Below, piece by piece: positions 16,653 through 24,489 of a stretch of 42,015 nt of DNA; within the stretch, counting starts at the first letter, position 1, and every line of letters starts with the position of its first letter. The notes beneath the pieces were generated by a model, which made no database searches, was not told the origin of the DNA, and was given only the letters and a program-made list of their open reading frames with translations. Source of the stretch: Planctomycetota bacterium. GTDB lineage: Bacteria > Planctomycetota > Planctomycetia > Gemmatales > Gemmataceae. The translations under genes were made by a program, and so were the position numbers. Location: positions 1 to 42,015 of the forward strand of contig JACOUH010000190.1 in assembly GCA_016177925.1 (NCBI GenBank). Direction: 5' to 3'.

Positions 16653-17543
16653 ATGCGATCTATGGAAAGCCGCACCATTAGCGCCCCGCGCGAACCCGGC
16701 ACTTTGCCGGTGCCTTTTCCCGTTCGGGAAGGGGTCGGAACTCTTTTTATCCTTGGCGGCGGGGTGACGCCGCAGGTGATGTACGACGAGTTCTTTCGGA
16801 TCGCCGGGGGCCCAAGGGCCCGGGTGATCCACATCCCCTCGGCGACGATCACGTTTGAAGAGATCCCCGACCTGCGCGAGTATTACAACGAGTTCTACGA
16901 GCAGAACCCCGCGTCGTTCGGGTTCCTGCACACCTACGACCGCGCCGTTGTGGAGAGGAGGGAGTTCACCGAGCCGCTGAACGGCGTTACTGGCGTCTGG
17001 ATCGGTGGCGGGAGCCAGATCCGGCTCGCGGAATTGTTCCTGAACACCGAGGTCGTCCCGGCCATCCACCGCGTGCTGGGGCGGGGCGGCATCGTCTCCG
17101 GCACGTCTTGCGGCGCTGCGATCATGTCGGACGTCATGATCTGCCGCGGCTACGACCCGATCGAGTTCGGCCAGGGGTTCCGGCTGTACCCCCGGGCGAT
17201 CGTCGATTCCCATTTCTCGGGGCGCGAGCGTGCGAATCGGGTGGCCCGAGCGGTGTTGCAGCGCCCCGACCAGATCGGCGTCGGCATCGACGAGAAGTCG
17301 GCGCTCGTAGTACACGGCCGCCGCATGGGCGTGATGGGCCTGGTCGGGAAGAGCGTCTGGTATCACTTCGCGGACCCGGCCGCCGGCAAGGTCTTCCGGT
17401 TTCGGCTGGGCGTCGGGGAAGCGGCGGAGTTGGGGATGCCGGTGCAGGGCGCCGACCCGCGCGTCCTCGAGGAGTGTTTGCGGGCGATCCGGCCGGCAGA
17501 GGTCTTCACGGCTGCGGAACTCGCTGAGCCGGAGCGGCCTTGA
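16653..17543 (+). CDS. cphB: Cyanophycinase (peptidase family S51)
   Basis: This 296-residue serine exopeptidase would release beta-Asp-Arg dipeptides from cyanophycin. It begins FILGGGVTP (about residue 30), the glycine-rich strand of S51 peptidases. WIGGGSQIRL (about 110) and GGIVSGTSCGAAIMSD (about 146-161) follow; the Ser of GTSCGA is the expected nucleophile and usually sits in GTSAGA. VDSHFSGRERANR (about 188-200) carries the conserved His. Two starts are possible, MRSMES at 16653 or the ATG at 16662; neither has a strong ribosome site. TAGAAT at 16585-16590 is a possible -10 in the 120-base gap. The locus identifies the substrate. Confidence 0.9.
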   Translation: MRSMESRTISAPREPGTLPVPFPVREGVGTLFILGGGVTPQVMYDEFFRIAGGPRARVIHIPSATITFEEIPDLREYYNEFYEQNPASFGFLHTYDRAVVERREFTEPLNGVTGVWIGGGSQIRLAELFLNTEVVPAIHRVLGRGGIVSGTSCGAAIMSDVMICRGYDPIEFGQGFRLYPRAIVDSHFSGRERANRVARAVLQRPDQIGVGIDEKSALVVHGRRMGVMGLVGKSVWYHFADPAAGKVFRFRLGVGEAAELGMPVQGADPRVLEECLRAIRPAEVFTAAELAEPERP

Positions 17544-17555
17544 CTGCGCCAGTTC

Positions 17556-17594
17556 GACGCCACCAGCCGCCGCCTCCTCGAACGCTTCCTCTGA
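17556..17594 (+). pseudogene. 39-bp direct repeat, copy 2; remnant of a DUF1854 gene end
   Basis: The sequence is identical to the 3' end of the DUF1854 gene. The codons just before it read RQF here but REL in the intact gene, so this looks like the tail of a slightly different DUF1854 copy rather than a simple repeat. The two copies flank cphB exactly. Confidence 0.6.
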
Positions 17595-17633
17595 AAAGTA
17601 GTGATGCGGGTTGCGGGCTCGGGTTCGGCGCGA

Positions 17634-17870
17634 TCAGCGGCCTTGGCTTTCCAGCGCAAGTCCACTGTAGGCCAGAACCATCCCAACGAAGAACGCCACC
17701 AATCCCAGCCAGAACCGCCGTGGCTCTCTGAGCGCTAAGAACACCCCATGCGGCCAGAAGAAAAAGGCCAGGATGCCAGTCGTCCGATCACGTTTCCAGA
17801 ACTCGGCAGCGATCACCACGATACCGACCCAGGCCAAGACGCCACCAACAATCGCTAATGCGGTAGACAC
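17634..17870 (-). CDS. Small membrane protein, unknown
   Basis: About 78 residues with three hydrophobic segments (STALAIVGGVLAWVGIVVIA, TGILAFFFWPHGVFLAL, FWLGLVAFFVGMVLAYSGLA). I chose GTG 17870 as start because GGAG lies just upstream and the longer in-frame extension reads antisense through the intergenic region. No family recognised. It follows the two-gene unit at 17935-18654 on the same strand. Confidence 0.45.
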   Translation of the reverse strand: MSTALAIVGGVLAWVGIVVIAAEFWKRDRTTGILAFFFWPHGVFLALREPRRFWLGLVAFFVGMVLAYSGLALESQGR

Positions 17871-17934
17871 TTCATACTCCCCGGTCGCACATGGAGTAGA
17901 ACAACCCGTCCGATTCGCGGGCGGGCGTGGTGGC

Positions 17935-18246
17935 TCACGGCGCTTCGGAGGTCGCTGCCACGAATTGTTCGATGATGGCGGCAGCGACCTCCGAGGCACT
18001 CACCCGTCGCGCGGCCGTCTGGCCTGTCGAGCGCGCCAGTCGGTCGAGCTTCTCCCAGGTTTTCACGTCGAGTTCGATGGCCCGCCGCACTCGGTCCCCA
18101 GCGGCCACAGAACCACCGGCTTCGCCGAGCTGCGCTATCACGGCGGCCAGGCGCTCCAATCCCAGGGGGCCGTGATAGTTGCCCGGTGGGAGGGGCACGG
18201 CACAGCGAGCATGAAGGGCCTGCTGGATCTCCTGAATCGTGAGCAT
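17935..18246 (-). CDS. Small protein with a ribbon-helix-helix-like C-terminus
   Basis: The protein has 103 residues. Residues about 55-97 (RRAIELDVKTWEKLDRLARS ... SASEVAAAIIEQFV) resemble a CopG/Arc-type strand followed by two helices. The N-terminal half (IQEIQQALHARCAVPLP) is unrecognised. GCGGAG precedes the ATG at 18246. Only three bases separate it from the upstream gene ending at 18250, so the two are co-translated. A two-gene unit of an RHH protein and a short unknown protein is the layout of toxin-antitoxin and other small accessory modules, but I see no toxin motif. Confidence 0.5.
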   Translation of the reverse strand: MLTIQEIQQALHARCAVPLPPGNYHGPLGLERLAAVIAQLGEAGGSVAAGDRVRRAIELDVKTWEKLDRLARSTGQTAARRVSASEVAAAIIEQFVAATSEAP

Positions 18247-18249
18247 GGG

Positions 18250-18654
18250 TCACTCCGCAGCGTACTCTGTGATCCCGTAATACTGTCCGTCGATCACCAC
18301 CCCAATTTCGCCCTGGTTGGCTTCCCGGCCCATGCGGCTCAGCGTGCGATAGAGTTCGCCCAGGGCTGCGCTGGTCAGAGCCTCTTGGGCAACGTAGGAG
18401 AAAACGATGACGGGCTCCTCTTTCAGGAGGACTCCTCCCCGCTCGTCATCGCGCCAAATGCCTCGGCCGCGGGGGTAGGCGGTCGCCCCTCGGAACAAGC
18501 GGCCCAGCGCCGTCAGGACTTCGTCTACCCAGAACTCCTGGTCGATCGGGTTTCCGTCCCGATCCTTGCTTGGAACAAAGAGCACAAGCAGTGAGGTGCC
18601 GACAGGAAGGTTGGAACGGAAAACCTCTTGAGGATTGACGGAAGGATTAGCCAT
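18250..18654 (-). CDS. Unknown protein paired with the RHH-like protein
   Basis: The protein has 134 residues and looks like a compact alpha/beta domain: VGTSLLVLFVPSKDRDGNPI, EEPVIVFSYVAQEAL and NQGEIGVVIDGQYYGITEY are the strand-rich parts. There are no membrane segments and no catalytic motif that I know. GGAGGT lies about 11 bases before the ATG at 18654. It is the first gene of a two-gene unit on the minus strand. The function is unknown. Confidence 0.55.
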   Translation of the reverse strand: MANPSVNPQEVFRSNLPVGTSLLVLFVPSKDRDGNPIDQEFWVDEVLTALGRLFRGATAYPRGRGIWRDDERGGVLLKEEPVIVFSYVAQEALTSAALGELYRTLSRMGREANQGEIGVVIDGQYYGITEYAAE

Positions 18655-19030
18655 GGGATCACTCTACCTCCGAATGAGGTCCTGGGCAATCCCGCCACCG
18701 AGGCTCTCCGCTTTGGGATTCCAGATCCTCGTCGCTGGCCACGATCGGGTCAGGCGAGCAGCGGATTACGTCTTGCGTTTTCGTGTCGAAGTCTAAATAG
18801 TCGTCATGAACGCTGGTTCACCCAGAGACCATGAAAATGGGGCCGCATGTGAACTTGTGCTCATCGGCGGCCCTTATTTTCAGAGCAGCTCCTCAGATTA
18901 GGGAAAGTGGTCCCTTCGCGGTTGCGTGGCATGCTTGGGCGGCCCGCGCTGTCGGGGGCAAAGGCCAAGCCGCAGAGGGCCGCCCAAGCATGGCACACCC
19001 CGGACCACTTTCCCCTTTCCTTGCAGCTAT
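18655..19030. other. Intergenic region with a large imperfect inverted repeat
   Basis: No credible gene is present. Its main content is the inverted repeat at 18901-19014; the remainder shows nothing recognisable. Confidence 0.6.
18901..19014. repeat. 114-bp nested inverted repeat (MITE-like)
   Basis: Outer arms 18901-18913 and 19002-19014 are perfect 13-base complements. Inner arms 18928-18945 and 18977-18994 pair with one mismatch. The core GCAAAGGCCAAGCCGCAGA recurs in slightly changed form near 22699-22720. No transposase or target duplication was seen. It could be a non-autonomous element or a stable RNA-forming repeat. Confidence 0.6.
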
Positions 19031-19387
19031 TTAGTCCTGCGCGTAGGGCATGTAGCTGCGGTAAGGCGTGCCGACGGAGACGGGCTGGATGTTGAGGGAG
19101 TTGGTCGTCAGCCAGGGATAGGGCTGACCGTTGTAACGGTAGTACGCGCCGTAACCGGGCTCGTAGACCACGAGCGGGCGGAAGTAGCCCTGGCGGTCGA
19201 CGCCGTAGTTCTGCCAGTGCGCGTAAGCGCTGACGCGGTAGTAGGCCGAGGGCGGCGGCAACAAGACGACCGGCGGTGCGACCGGGGTCGCCACCGGCCG
19301 CGGAGGCGGCAGCGAGTCGGCACGCCCCGCGCCGGGGATGCTCCACAACGCGGCCAGGACGGTTAGTCGAAGGAGGGATCGCTGCAT
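19031..19387 (-). CDS. Small secreted Pro/Tyr-rich protein, unknown
   Basis: This 118-residue protein begins with an export signal (MQRSLLRLTVLAALWSIPGA, cleavage likely after GRA). The mature part is rich in Pro and Tyr (PPPRPVATPVAPPVVLLPPP, then YYRVSAYAHWQNYGVDRQGY). It looks like a surface or envelope protein. The ATG at 19387 was preferred to one ten codons upstream because the signal starts there. No family recognised. Confidence 0.55.
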   Translation of the reverse strand: MQRSLLRLTVLAALWSIPGAGRADSLPPPRPVATPVAPPVVLLPPPSAYYRVSAYAHWQNYGVDRQGYFRPLVVYEPGYGAYYRYNGQPYPWLTTNSLNIQPVSVGTPYRSYMPYAQD

Positions 19388-19691
19388 GGGGATGGTCCTG
19401 TGATTGCGACGGAACACGGCGTCTGTTTCTCGTCCATTGTCTCATTTCGTCAGGGCGGCTGAAGAGGGTCGCGCACTTCTCACAGCTTTTCCAGGTCCCG
19501 CAACTGCCACAACCCGCACAACCCGCACTATCCGGCCTGCCTACGACGCCACGCCGATCACGGGTAGCGGTTGAGCCGCCGTTTCCGATACACTATTCAT
19601 AAGGTCTCCGGTCTGGAATAGAGGTTGATCTGTCAACCCTGCCCGTCCATCTCGACCCCAACGGGTGGCAAGCGCGAGAAGGGCAACCGCA
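19388..19691. other. Intergenic region upstream of the Mla-type ATPase
   Basis: I see no gene in these 300 bases. They must carry the promoters of the flanking divergent genes. I could not identify a convincing one. Confidence 0.4.
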
Positions 19692-20531
19692 ATGATCCTC
19701 GACACGCGACCAGCGGACGCTGCAGCGGAGGTGAGGAAGCCGATCCTCACGCTGGAAAAAGTGTCGATGCAGTTCGGCGGGCAGGCGGTCCTGCGCAACG
19801 TCAACCTGAGTATCGCGAAAAGCGAGACGCTCGTCGTTATCGGCGAGAGCGGCTGCGGCAAGACGGTGCTGCTCAAGCTGATCATCGGCTTGCTGCGGCC
19901 GACCAGCGGGCGCATCACTTTCGACGGCCGTGTCCTGGCCGACCTGCCCGAGCGGGAGTTGAACCGGCAGCGGCTGCGCTTCGGCTACCTCTTCCAGGGG
20001 GCCGCGCTCTTCGACAGCCTCAGCGTCTTCGATAACATTGCGTACGGATTGCGGGCCCAGGTGCGGCTGTCCGAAGCCGCCCTCCGCGAGCGCGTCGTCC
20101 AGCGGCTGCAGGAGGTCGGTCTGCCGGCAGCGGTCGCCGTCAAGAGACCGGCGGAATTGTCCGGCGGCATGAAAAAAAGGGTTGGATTGGCCCGCGCCCT
20201 CGCCCTCGACCCCGAGGTGATGCTTTACGACGAACCGACGACCGGCCTCGACCCGATCATGACGGATGTCATCCATGAGTTGATCCAGCAGACCCGGCGG
20301 CGACGTCCGGTGACGAGCCTCGTCGTCACCCATGACATGAAGACGGCCCTGAAAGTGGCCGATCGCCTCGTGATGCTCTACCCCCTGGCGCGGCTGCGCC
20401 CCGGCGAGTCCCAGGTGCTGTTCCAGGGATCGCCGCAGGAGTTGCAAGCGTGTCGCGATGAGCGCGTCCGCCAGTTCGTCGAGGGCGAGGCCCGCGACCG
20501 CCTCCTTGAACTGACCCGCCAGGGTCGCTGA
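19692..20531 (+). CDS. ABC transporter ATPase of the Mla (lipid transport) type
   Basis: This 279-residue ATPase has Walker A GESGCGKT (about residues 50-57), Q-loop FQGAALFDSLSVFDN, signature LSGGMKKR (about 155-162), and Walker B VMLYDEPTTGLDP (about 174-186). The GMKKR signature and the FDSLSVFDN motif are those of MlaF, the ATPase of the phospholipid transporter between inner and outer membrane. The next gene encodes an MCE-family-like tail protein. No MlaE permease is present in the window. ATG 19692 was chosen because AGAAGGG precedes it. Confidence 0.85.
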   Translation: MILDTRPADAAAEVRKPILTLEKVSMQFGGQAVLRNVNLSIAKSETLVVIGESGCGKTVLLKLIIGLLRPTSGRITFDGRVLADLPERELNRQRLRFGYLFQGAALFDSLSVFDNIAYGLRAQVRLSEAALRERVVQRLQEVGLPAAVAVKRPAELSGGMKKRVGLARALALDPEVMLYDEPTTGLDPIMTDVIHELIQQTRRRRPVTSLVVTHDMKTALKVADRLVMLYPLARLRPGESQVLFQGSPQELQACRDERVRQFVEGEARDRLLELTRQGR

Positions 20532-20537
20532 CAACTC

Positions 20538-20604
20538 GGCGGGCGGGGGGCGTGAGCCCCCTGATTCGTCGGCGCCATCAGGGGGCTCACGCCCCCCGCT
20601 CGCC
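20538..20604. repeat. 28-bp palindrome (one mismatch) between mla genes
   Basis: Arms 20538-20565 and 20577-20604 pair with one mismatch around an 11-base loop. Its core CGGGGGGCGTGAGCCCCC is related to the palindrome at 3067-3130, so both belong to one repeat family. Confidence 0.85.
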
Positions 20605-20629
20605 GGAAGCACCACGGGAGGCCTGCACC

Positions 20630-21760
20630 ATGAGCGACAAGACGATGCGCTATCGTACCGCCCTTTATGTCCTGGCGGCGTGCGGCCTGCTGGGCGGAGG
20701 AGTCCTGGCTGGCCGCTGCCTGTCCGCCTGGTGGGGTCTTGCCGATCGTCCTCATTCTGTTGCCGTCCTCGGTGATCCGACTCAGGATGGCATAGTGAGT
20801 GTCCCGCCCCGGGCGGTGCGCCTGGTGCGGGCCGAGGGAACGGCTCGGGCCGGCAAGCTGCTCGTCGCTGCCGCGCCGCCACCGCCGACGGTTCAGGAAA
20901 GTCTGCAGAAGATGCAGAAATCGCTGGAACGGATGGAACGCCTCGTGCCCGCGAGCGAGGAAACGCTGCGCGAGTACCGCGACCTCGCCAAGGCCATCCG
21001 CGAGACCATCCCCGACCTGCGCGAGACCAACAAGGAGCTGCAAAAGCTGATCAAGAACACCAACGACACCTTCCCGATGGCCCGCAAGGCGCTGGATGAA
21101 TTCACCGTCGCCAGCCGTAACTGGGGCCAGGTCGGCGAGCGCGTCAACGTGCTCTTGCGCACCAACGAGGACCAGATCAACAGCATCGTCAAGAACCTTG
21201 ACAAGGTGATGGTCGGGCTGGCCGAGTTGCTCAAGCAGGACAACCTCAATGACGTGGTGACGATCCTGCGCAACCTCGCCGAGAGTTCCAAGCGTTTCCC
21301 GGCCGTGACGCGGCAAACCGAGGAGTTCTTCCGGGAGGGCCGCGACACGCAGTCGTCTTTCCGCGAGACGCTCCGCCGCGCCGACGACGTGCTCGATCAG
21401 TTGCGCGGCGGCAAGCCGGGACAGCAGGGGCGCGGCACCCTGAAGGAGTTCGAGGAAGGGGCAACGCGGTTCAACCGCACCCTGGCCGATCTGCACGAAC
21501 TGCTGCGGGCGTCCGCCCAAAGCGACGGGACGTTGCGGCGCTTTCTCACCGACCCGTCACTGTACAACCACCTGGACGACACCGCCCTCATGCTAACGCG
21601 GATCATCCCGCGGCTTGACCGGGTGCTGCGCGACCTCGAAACCTTCGCGGACAAGCTGGCCCGCCACCCCGAGGCGCTCGGCCTCGGCGGCGTGGTGCGG
21701 CCCAGCAGCGGCCTCAAGGACCCACCCACGCAGCCCTATTACCCCAAGAGACATCCCTGA
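20630..21760 (+). CDS. MlaD-like membrane-anchored protein lacking the MCE domain
   Basis: The protein has 376 residues. A signal anchor (TALYVLAACGLLGGGVLAG) is followed by a linker and, from about residue 90, a long amphipathic helical region (SLQKMQKSLERMERL, then LRETNKELQKLIKNTNDTFP, and so on), as in the C-terminal needle part of MCE proteins. The MCE beta domain, usually just after the anchor, is missing; only about 60 residues stand in its place. The tail (LTRIIPRLDRVLRDLETFAD then RHPEALGLGGVVRPSSGL) is typical of planctomycete MCE-like proteins. It follows the ATPase after the palindrome. ATG 20630 has GGGAG nine bases upstream. Confidence 0.7.
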   Translation: MSDKTMRYRTALYVLAACGLLGGGVLAGRCLSAWWGLADRPHSVAVLGDPTQDGIVSVPPRAVRLVRAEGTARAGKLLVAAAPPPPTVQESLQKMQKSLERMERLVPASEETLREYRDLAKAIRETIPDLRETNKELQKLIKNTNDTFPMARKALDEFTVASRNWGQVGERVNVLLRTNEDQINSIVKNLDKVMVGLAELLKQDNLNDVVTILRNLAESSKRFPAVTRQTEEFFREGRDTQSSFRETLRRADDVLDQLRGGKPGQQGRGTLKEFEEGATRFNRTLADLHELLRASAQSDGTLRRFLTDPSLYNHLDDTALMLTRIIPRLDRVLRDLETFADKLARHPEALGLGGVVRPSSGLKDPPTQPYYPKRHP

Positions 21761-21776
21761 TAGCGGCAGCCCCTTG

Positions 21777-21827
21777 GAAACCCCTCCCCCCGGCCCCCTC
21801 CCCGAAGCGGAGAGGGGGAGGGGTTTC
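21777..21827. terminator. Hairpin between convergent genes
   Basis: GAAACCCCTCCCCC (21777-21790) pairs with the complementary segment at 21814-21827. It lies between the ends of the plus-strand gene (21760) and the minus-strand DUF1571 gene (21841), so it could terminate both. Confidence 0.6.
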
Positions 21828-21840
21828 TTGAAACAGTCGC

Positions 21841-22686
21841 TTACTTGTTGAACACGCTGCCGGGCAGGCCGACGTTAAGGCGCAGATTGGTGTAACTGTA
21901 GACCTCGATGAGGTCGCCGCCAGGGGGACCGCCTGGATGCGGCCAGTCATAGCACTCGACGCGGATCGGGATCTGCAACTGTTTGTCAAAGTAGAGCACG
22001 CTGCGATAGCAGACAAACACTCCCGGGATGTTCTCGGGGTGGATCGTCTCGACACGGGTGCAGCGGCGCTGGTTGTACTCATACTCGCCGATGCGAACCT
22101 GCGTCTTGTTCAACGGATACTCGTTCTTCCAGCGGCCCTCGAAGCGTTTCAGCAGGTTGCCGATGCCAGCTTCGGTGATCAGGTGGTTGCTCGTCTTGCG
22201 GGCGCGCGGGTCGGCCGGGTCGACCGACACGAAGCCGACGGTGCCGAGCAGCCCCGGCGACTTGGCCCGCATCTGTCCGCCGTTGCGGCCGGCGACGTAA
22301 CAGGCCTCCTGACCAACCTGCGCCTTGGGCTGGTGCCACTTCAGATAGACGCTGAACGGCTCGTTCCGGACCATCATGGTAATCACATGGACCGGGGTCA
22401 ACTGCCCGCTGAGGCGCTCCTGCTTGATCAGCGTGCAGGTGTAGTCGCGAACGCCGCCGAAGACTTGCTTGGCGCGAGCGATCAGCCGCAGCGGTTCGTC
22501 GAGCGGGTGGGCGCTCGCCGGCGGAGGCGCTCCCTCGGTCATCGGCTGGGGGACGCCGGGCACCTGGGTCGCTGCCGTATCCGCCGGCGCGAAGAAACCG
22601 TTCACCAGTCCGAACCCAAGCAGGCCCAGTGCGGCGAGAGAGAACAGACCGCCGGGGAAAACAAGCCGCCGTCGCAACATCGACAT
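21841..22686 (-). CDS. DUF1571 secreted protein
   Basis: This 281-residue protein has an N-terminal signal or anchor (LRRRLVFPGGLFSLAALGLL). The DUF1571 region includes VRDYTCTLIKQERLSGQL, EPFSVYLKWHQP and the end segments RVETIHPENIPG and YFDKQLQIPIRVECYDWP. DUF1571 is a planctomycete-enriched family of unknown function. ATG 22686 was chosen at the start of the signal; the frame is open further left through an intergenic repeat, which is not believable. Convergent with the gene at 20630. Confidence 0.75.
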   Translation of the reverse strand: MSMLRRRLVFPGGLFSLAALGLLGFGLVNGFFAPADTAATQVPGVPQPMTEGAPPPASAHPLDEPLRLIARAKQVFGGVRDYTCTLIKQERLSGQLTPVHVITMMVRNEPFSVYLKWHQPKAQVGQEACYVAGRNGGQMRAKSPGLLGTVGFVSVDPADPRARKTSNHLITEAGIGNLLKRFEGRWKNEYPLNKTQVRIGEYEYNQRRCTRVETIHPENIPGVFVCYRSVLYFDKQLQIPIRVECYDWPHPGGPPGGDLIEVYSYTNLRLNVGLPGSVFNK

Positions 22687-23058
22687 GCACACGCTCCTCG
22701 CAAAGGCCAGGCCGCAGAGGCCGCCTCTCGTGACGGGATGGGAGAAGGGGGACCGTCTGCCTGCTCGCGATGGGAACTCGAAGGCGCCTGGCAACCGGGA
22801 GCAACTCCCGTACCGCCGCCATGCGTGCAAGGAGGTGGCGCAACCGAACGTTCACAACAACTTGCCCGGCAAAGAGTTGTTCGTCTCTGAACGGTACTCC
22901 AGCACGGCCCGTGCCGGGGCCGCTCTGTACAATTTACACGACGGTTTGAACGCCCGACGTCGGACGGCACAGGAAACTACCGGGAAGTCCACCCCGGCAC
23001 CGTCCCAGTCGTTTCCGCCCGCAGCCTTTCGCCCTCCTCCCTCGTCGAGGGCCCGGTC
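22687..23058. other. Divergent intergenic region
   Basis: I see no gene. It contains a small 7-bp hairpin (22856-22881) and a TACAAT-like -10 (22928-22933) without a matching -35. GCAAAGGCCAGGCCGCAG near 22699 resembles the core of the repeat at 18901-19014. Confidence 0.4.
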
Positions 23059-23727
23059 ATGTCCACCGCGCTGAACATCCGCACGCTTCTCAACTCGTGG
23101 TTCGGGGAGAACACCTACGTCGTCTGGCGACCGGGAGGGAGGGAAGCGCTCGTGATCGATCCCGGCATCGACCTCGGCCTGGACCTGGAACCTCTGACGG
23201 AGTTGCTGCGCGACGAGGGCCTGACCGTCGCGGCGATCCTCAACACGCATGGCCACGGCGATCACATCGGTGGCAACCAGGCGATCAAGCGCGCCTATCC
23301 CGCAGCTCCGCTCGTCATCGGTGAGAACGAGAAACATCTGCTGACGGACAGCAACGCCAACCTGAGTGCGCCGTTCGGTTTTCCGATCGTCAGCCCACCC
23401 GCCGATCGGACCGTGCGCGAGGGCGACGTGCTGGAGTACGCCGGCATCCGTCTGGAAGTGCTCGACATCCCCGGCCACTCACCGGGTCACGTCGTCTTTG
23501 TCCATCCCTCTGAGCCGACGCTGGTCTTTGGAGGCGACGTGCTCTTCCGGGGCGGCATCGGCCGTTACGACTTCCCGGGCAGCGATGGCGAACTGCTGTT
23601 CCACGGCATCCGTGAGAAGCTGTTCGCCCTTCCTGACGACACGGTCGTCTACCCCGGCCACGGCCCCGTAACGACGATCGGGTACGAGGCGCGCACCAAT
23701 CCTTACGTCGGCGAGGGGGACATCTGA
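23059..23727 (+). CDS. MBL-fold metallo-hydrolase (glyoxalase II-like)
   Basis: This 222-residue enzyme has the metal-binding motif THGHGDHIGG (about residues 64-73), further His ligands in IPGHSPGHVV (about 139-148), FGGDVLFRGG with the bridging Asp, and YPGHGPVTT with the final His. This is the layout of a hydroxyacylglutathione hydrolase-like or general thioesterase-type MBL protein. The exact substrate cannot be read from sequence. It is convergent with the ThiF-like gene (stop four bases away). Confidence 0.85.
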   Translation: MSTALNIRTLLNSWFGENTYVVWRPGGREALVIDPGIDLGLDLEPLTELLRDEGLTVAAILNTHGHGDHIGGNQAIKRAYPAAPLVIGENEKHLLTDSNANLSAPFGFPIVSPPADRTVREGDVLEYAGIRLEVLDIPGHSPGHVVFVHPSEPTLVFGGDVLFRGGIGRYDFPGSDGELLFHGIREKLFALPDDTVVYPGHGPVTTIGYEARTNPYVGEGDI

Positions 23728-23730
23728 TCC

Positions 23731-24486
23731 TCAACAACGGCTGCAGACGATACAGTCGGGCCGGCGCCGGATCGACGCCTTACGAAAAGTCATGTCGCGG
23801 AGGTCAAATATCAAGAGTTGTCCGAGAAGCGGCTCGCCCAGTCCCGCCAGGACCTTGATCGCCTCCATCGCCCCCAGCGAGGCGACCGTCCCCGCCACGG
23901 TGCCCAAGACGGGAAAGCGACGTGCCCACGCCCGCGGCTCGGACGGATAGAGGCAGGCCAGGCAGGGCGTGCGGCCCGGGATGACGGTCGTCAGCTGTCC
24001 CTCCAGTTCGTACATGGCGCAGTCGACCAGCGGCTTGCCCTGCCGCACCGCTTCGCGATTCATCAGCAGCCGCTCGCTGAACAGCGGGGCGCAGCTGACG
24101 ACGAGATCGGCCTCACACACCAATCGCTCGACATTCTCCTCAGAGACGTTCTCGGCAACGGCCAGGACTTCGAGCGTGGGGTTCAGCTCGCGGAGGCGGC
24201 GTGGGGCAAGATCCATGCGCGGCCGGCCGATCCAGTCGTGCGTCATCAGCAACTGGCGGTTGAGATCGTCGGGACGGACGTTGCCGGCGTGGGCGAGGAT
24301 GAGGCGACCGACGCCCGCGGCGGCCAGTTCGTAGGCAACTGTCCCGCCGACGCCGCCGACACGTGAGACGAGGACGCTGGCGTTCTTCAGGCGACGCTGC
24401 CCGTCTTCGCCAAAGCCGGACACCGATAGCTGCCACTCGTAGATCGCGCGGTCGTCGTTGGTCAGGGATTGGTCTGGCGTGCTCAT
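23731..24486 (-). CDS. moeB: ThiF/MoeB/HesA-family adenylyltransferase
   Basis: This 251-residue E1-like protein would activate the C-terminal Gly of the MoaD/ThiS-like protein encoded just upstream by adenylylation. The nucleotide loop is SRVGGVGGTVAYELA (about residues 40-54), and the Arg-finger region is DDLNRQLLM (about 75-83). Two Cys pairs that usually bind zinc are CLAC (about 172-175) and CIVCSRC near the end. The stop of the MoaD-like gene is three bases from this ATG, so they are co-translated. Molybdopterin synthesis is favoured because the molybdate transporter genes are next, but thiamine or another sulfur-carrier pathway cannot be excluded. Confidence 0.8.
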   Translation of the reverse strand: MSTPDQSLTNDDRAIYEWQLSVSGFGEDGQRRLKNASVLVSRVGGVGGTVAYELAAAGVGRLILAHAGNVRPDDLNRQLLMTHDWIGRPRMDLAPRRLRELNPTLEVLAVAENVSEENVERLVCEADLVVSCAPLFSERLLMNREAVRQGKPLVDCAMYELEGQLTTVIPGRTPCLACLYPSEPRAWARRFPVLGTVAGTVASLGAMEAIKVLAGLGEPLLGQLLIFDLRDMTFRKASIRRRPDCIVCSRC

Positions 24487-24489
24487 CGG

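Noticed and set aside
23059-23727. Lactamase-type resistance gene
   Set aside because: The MBL motifs fit the glyoxalase II-like group, and nothing else points to resistance.
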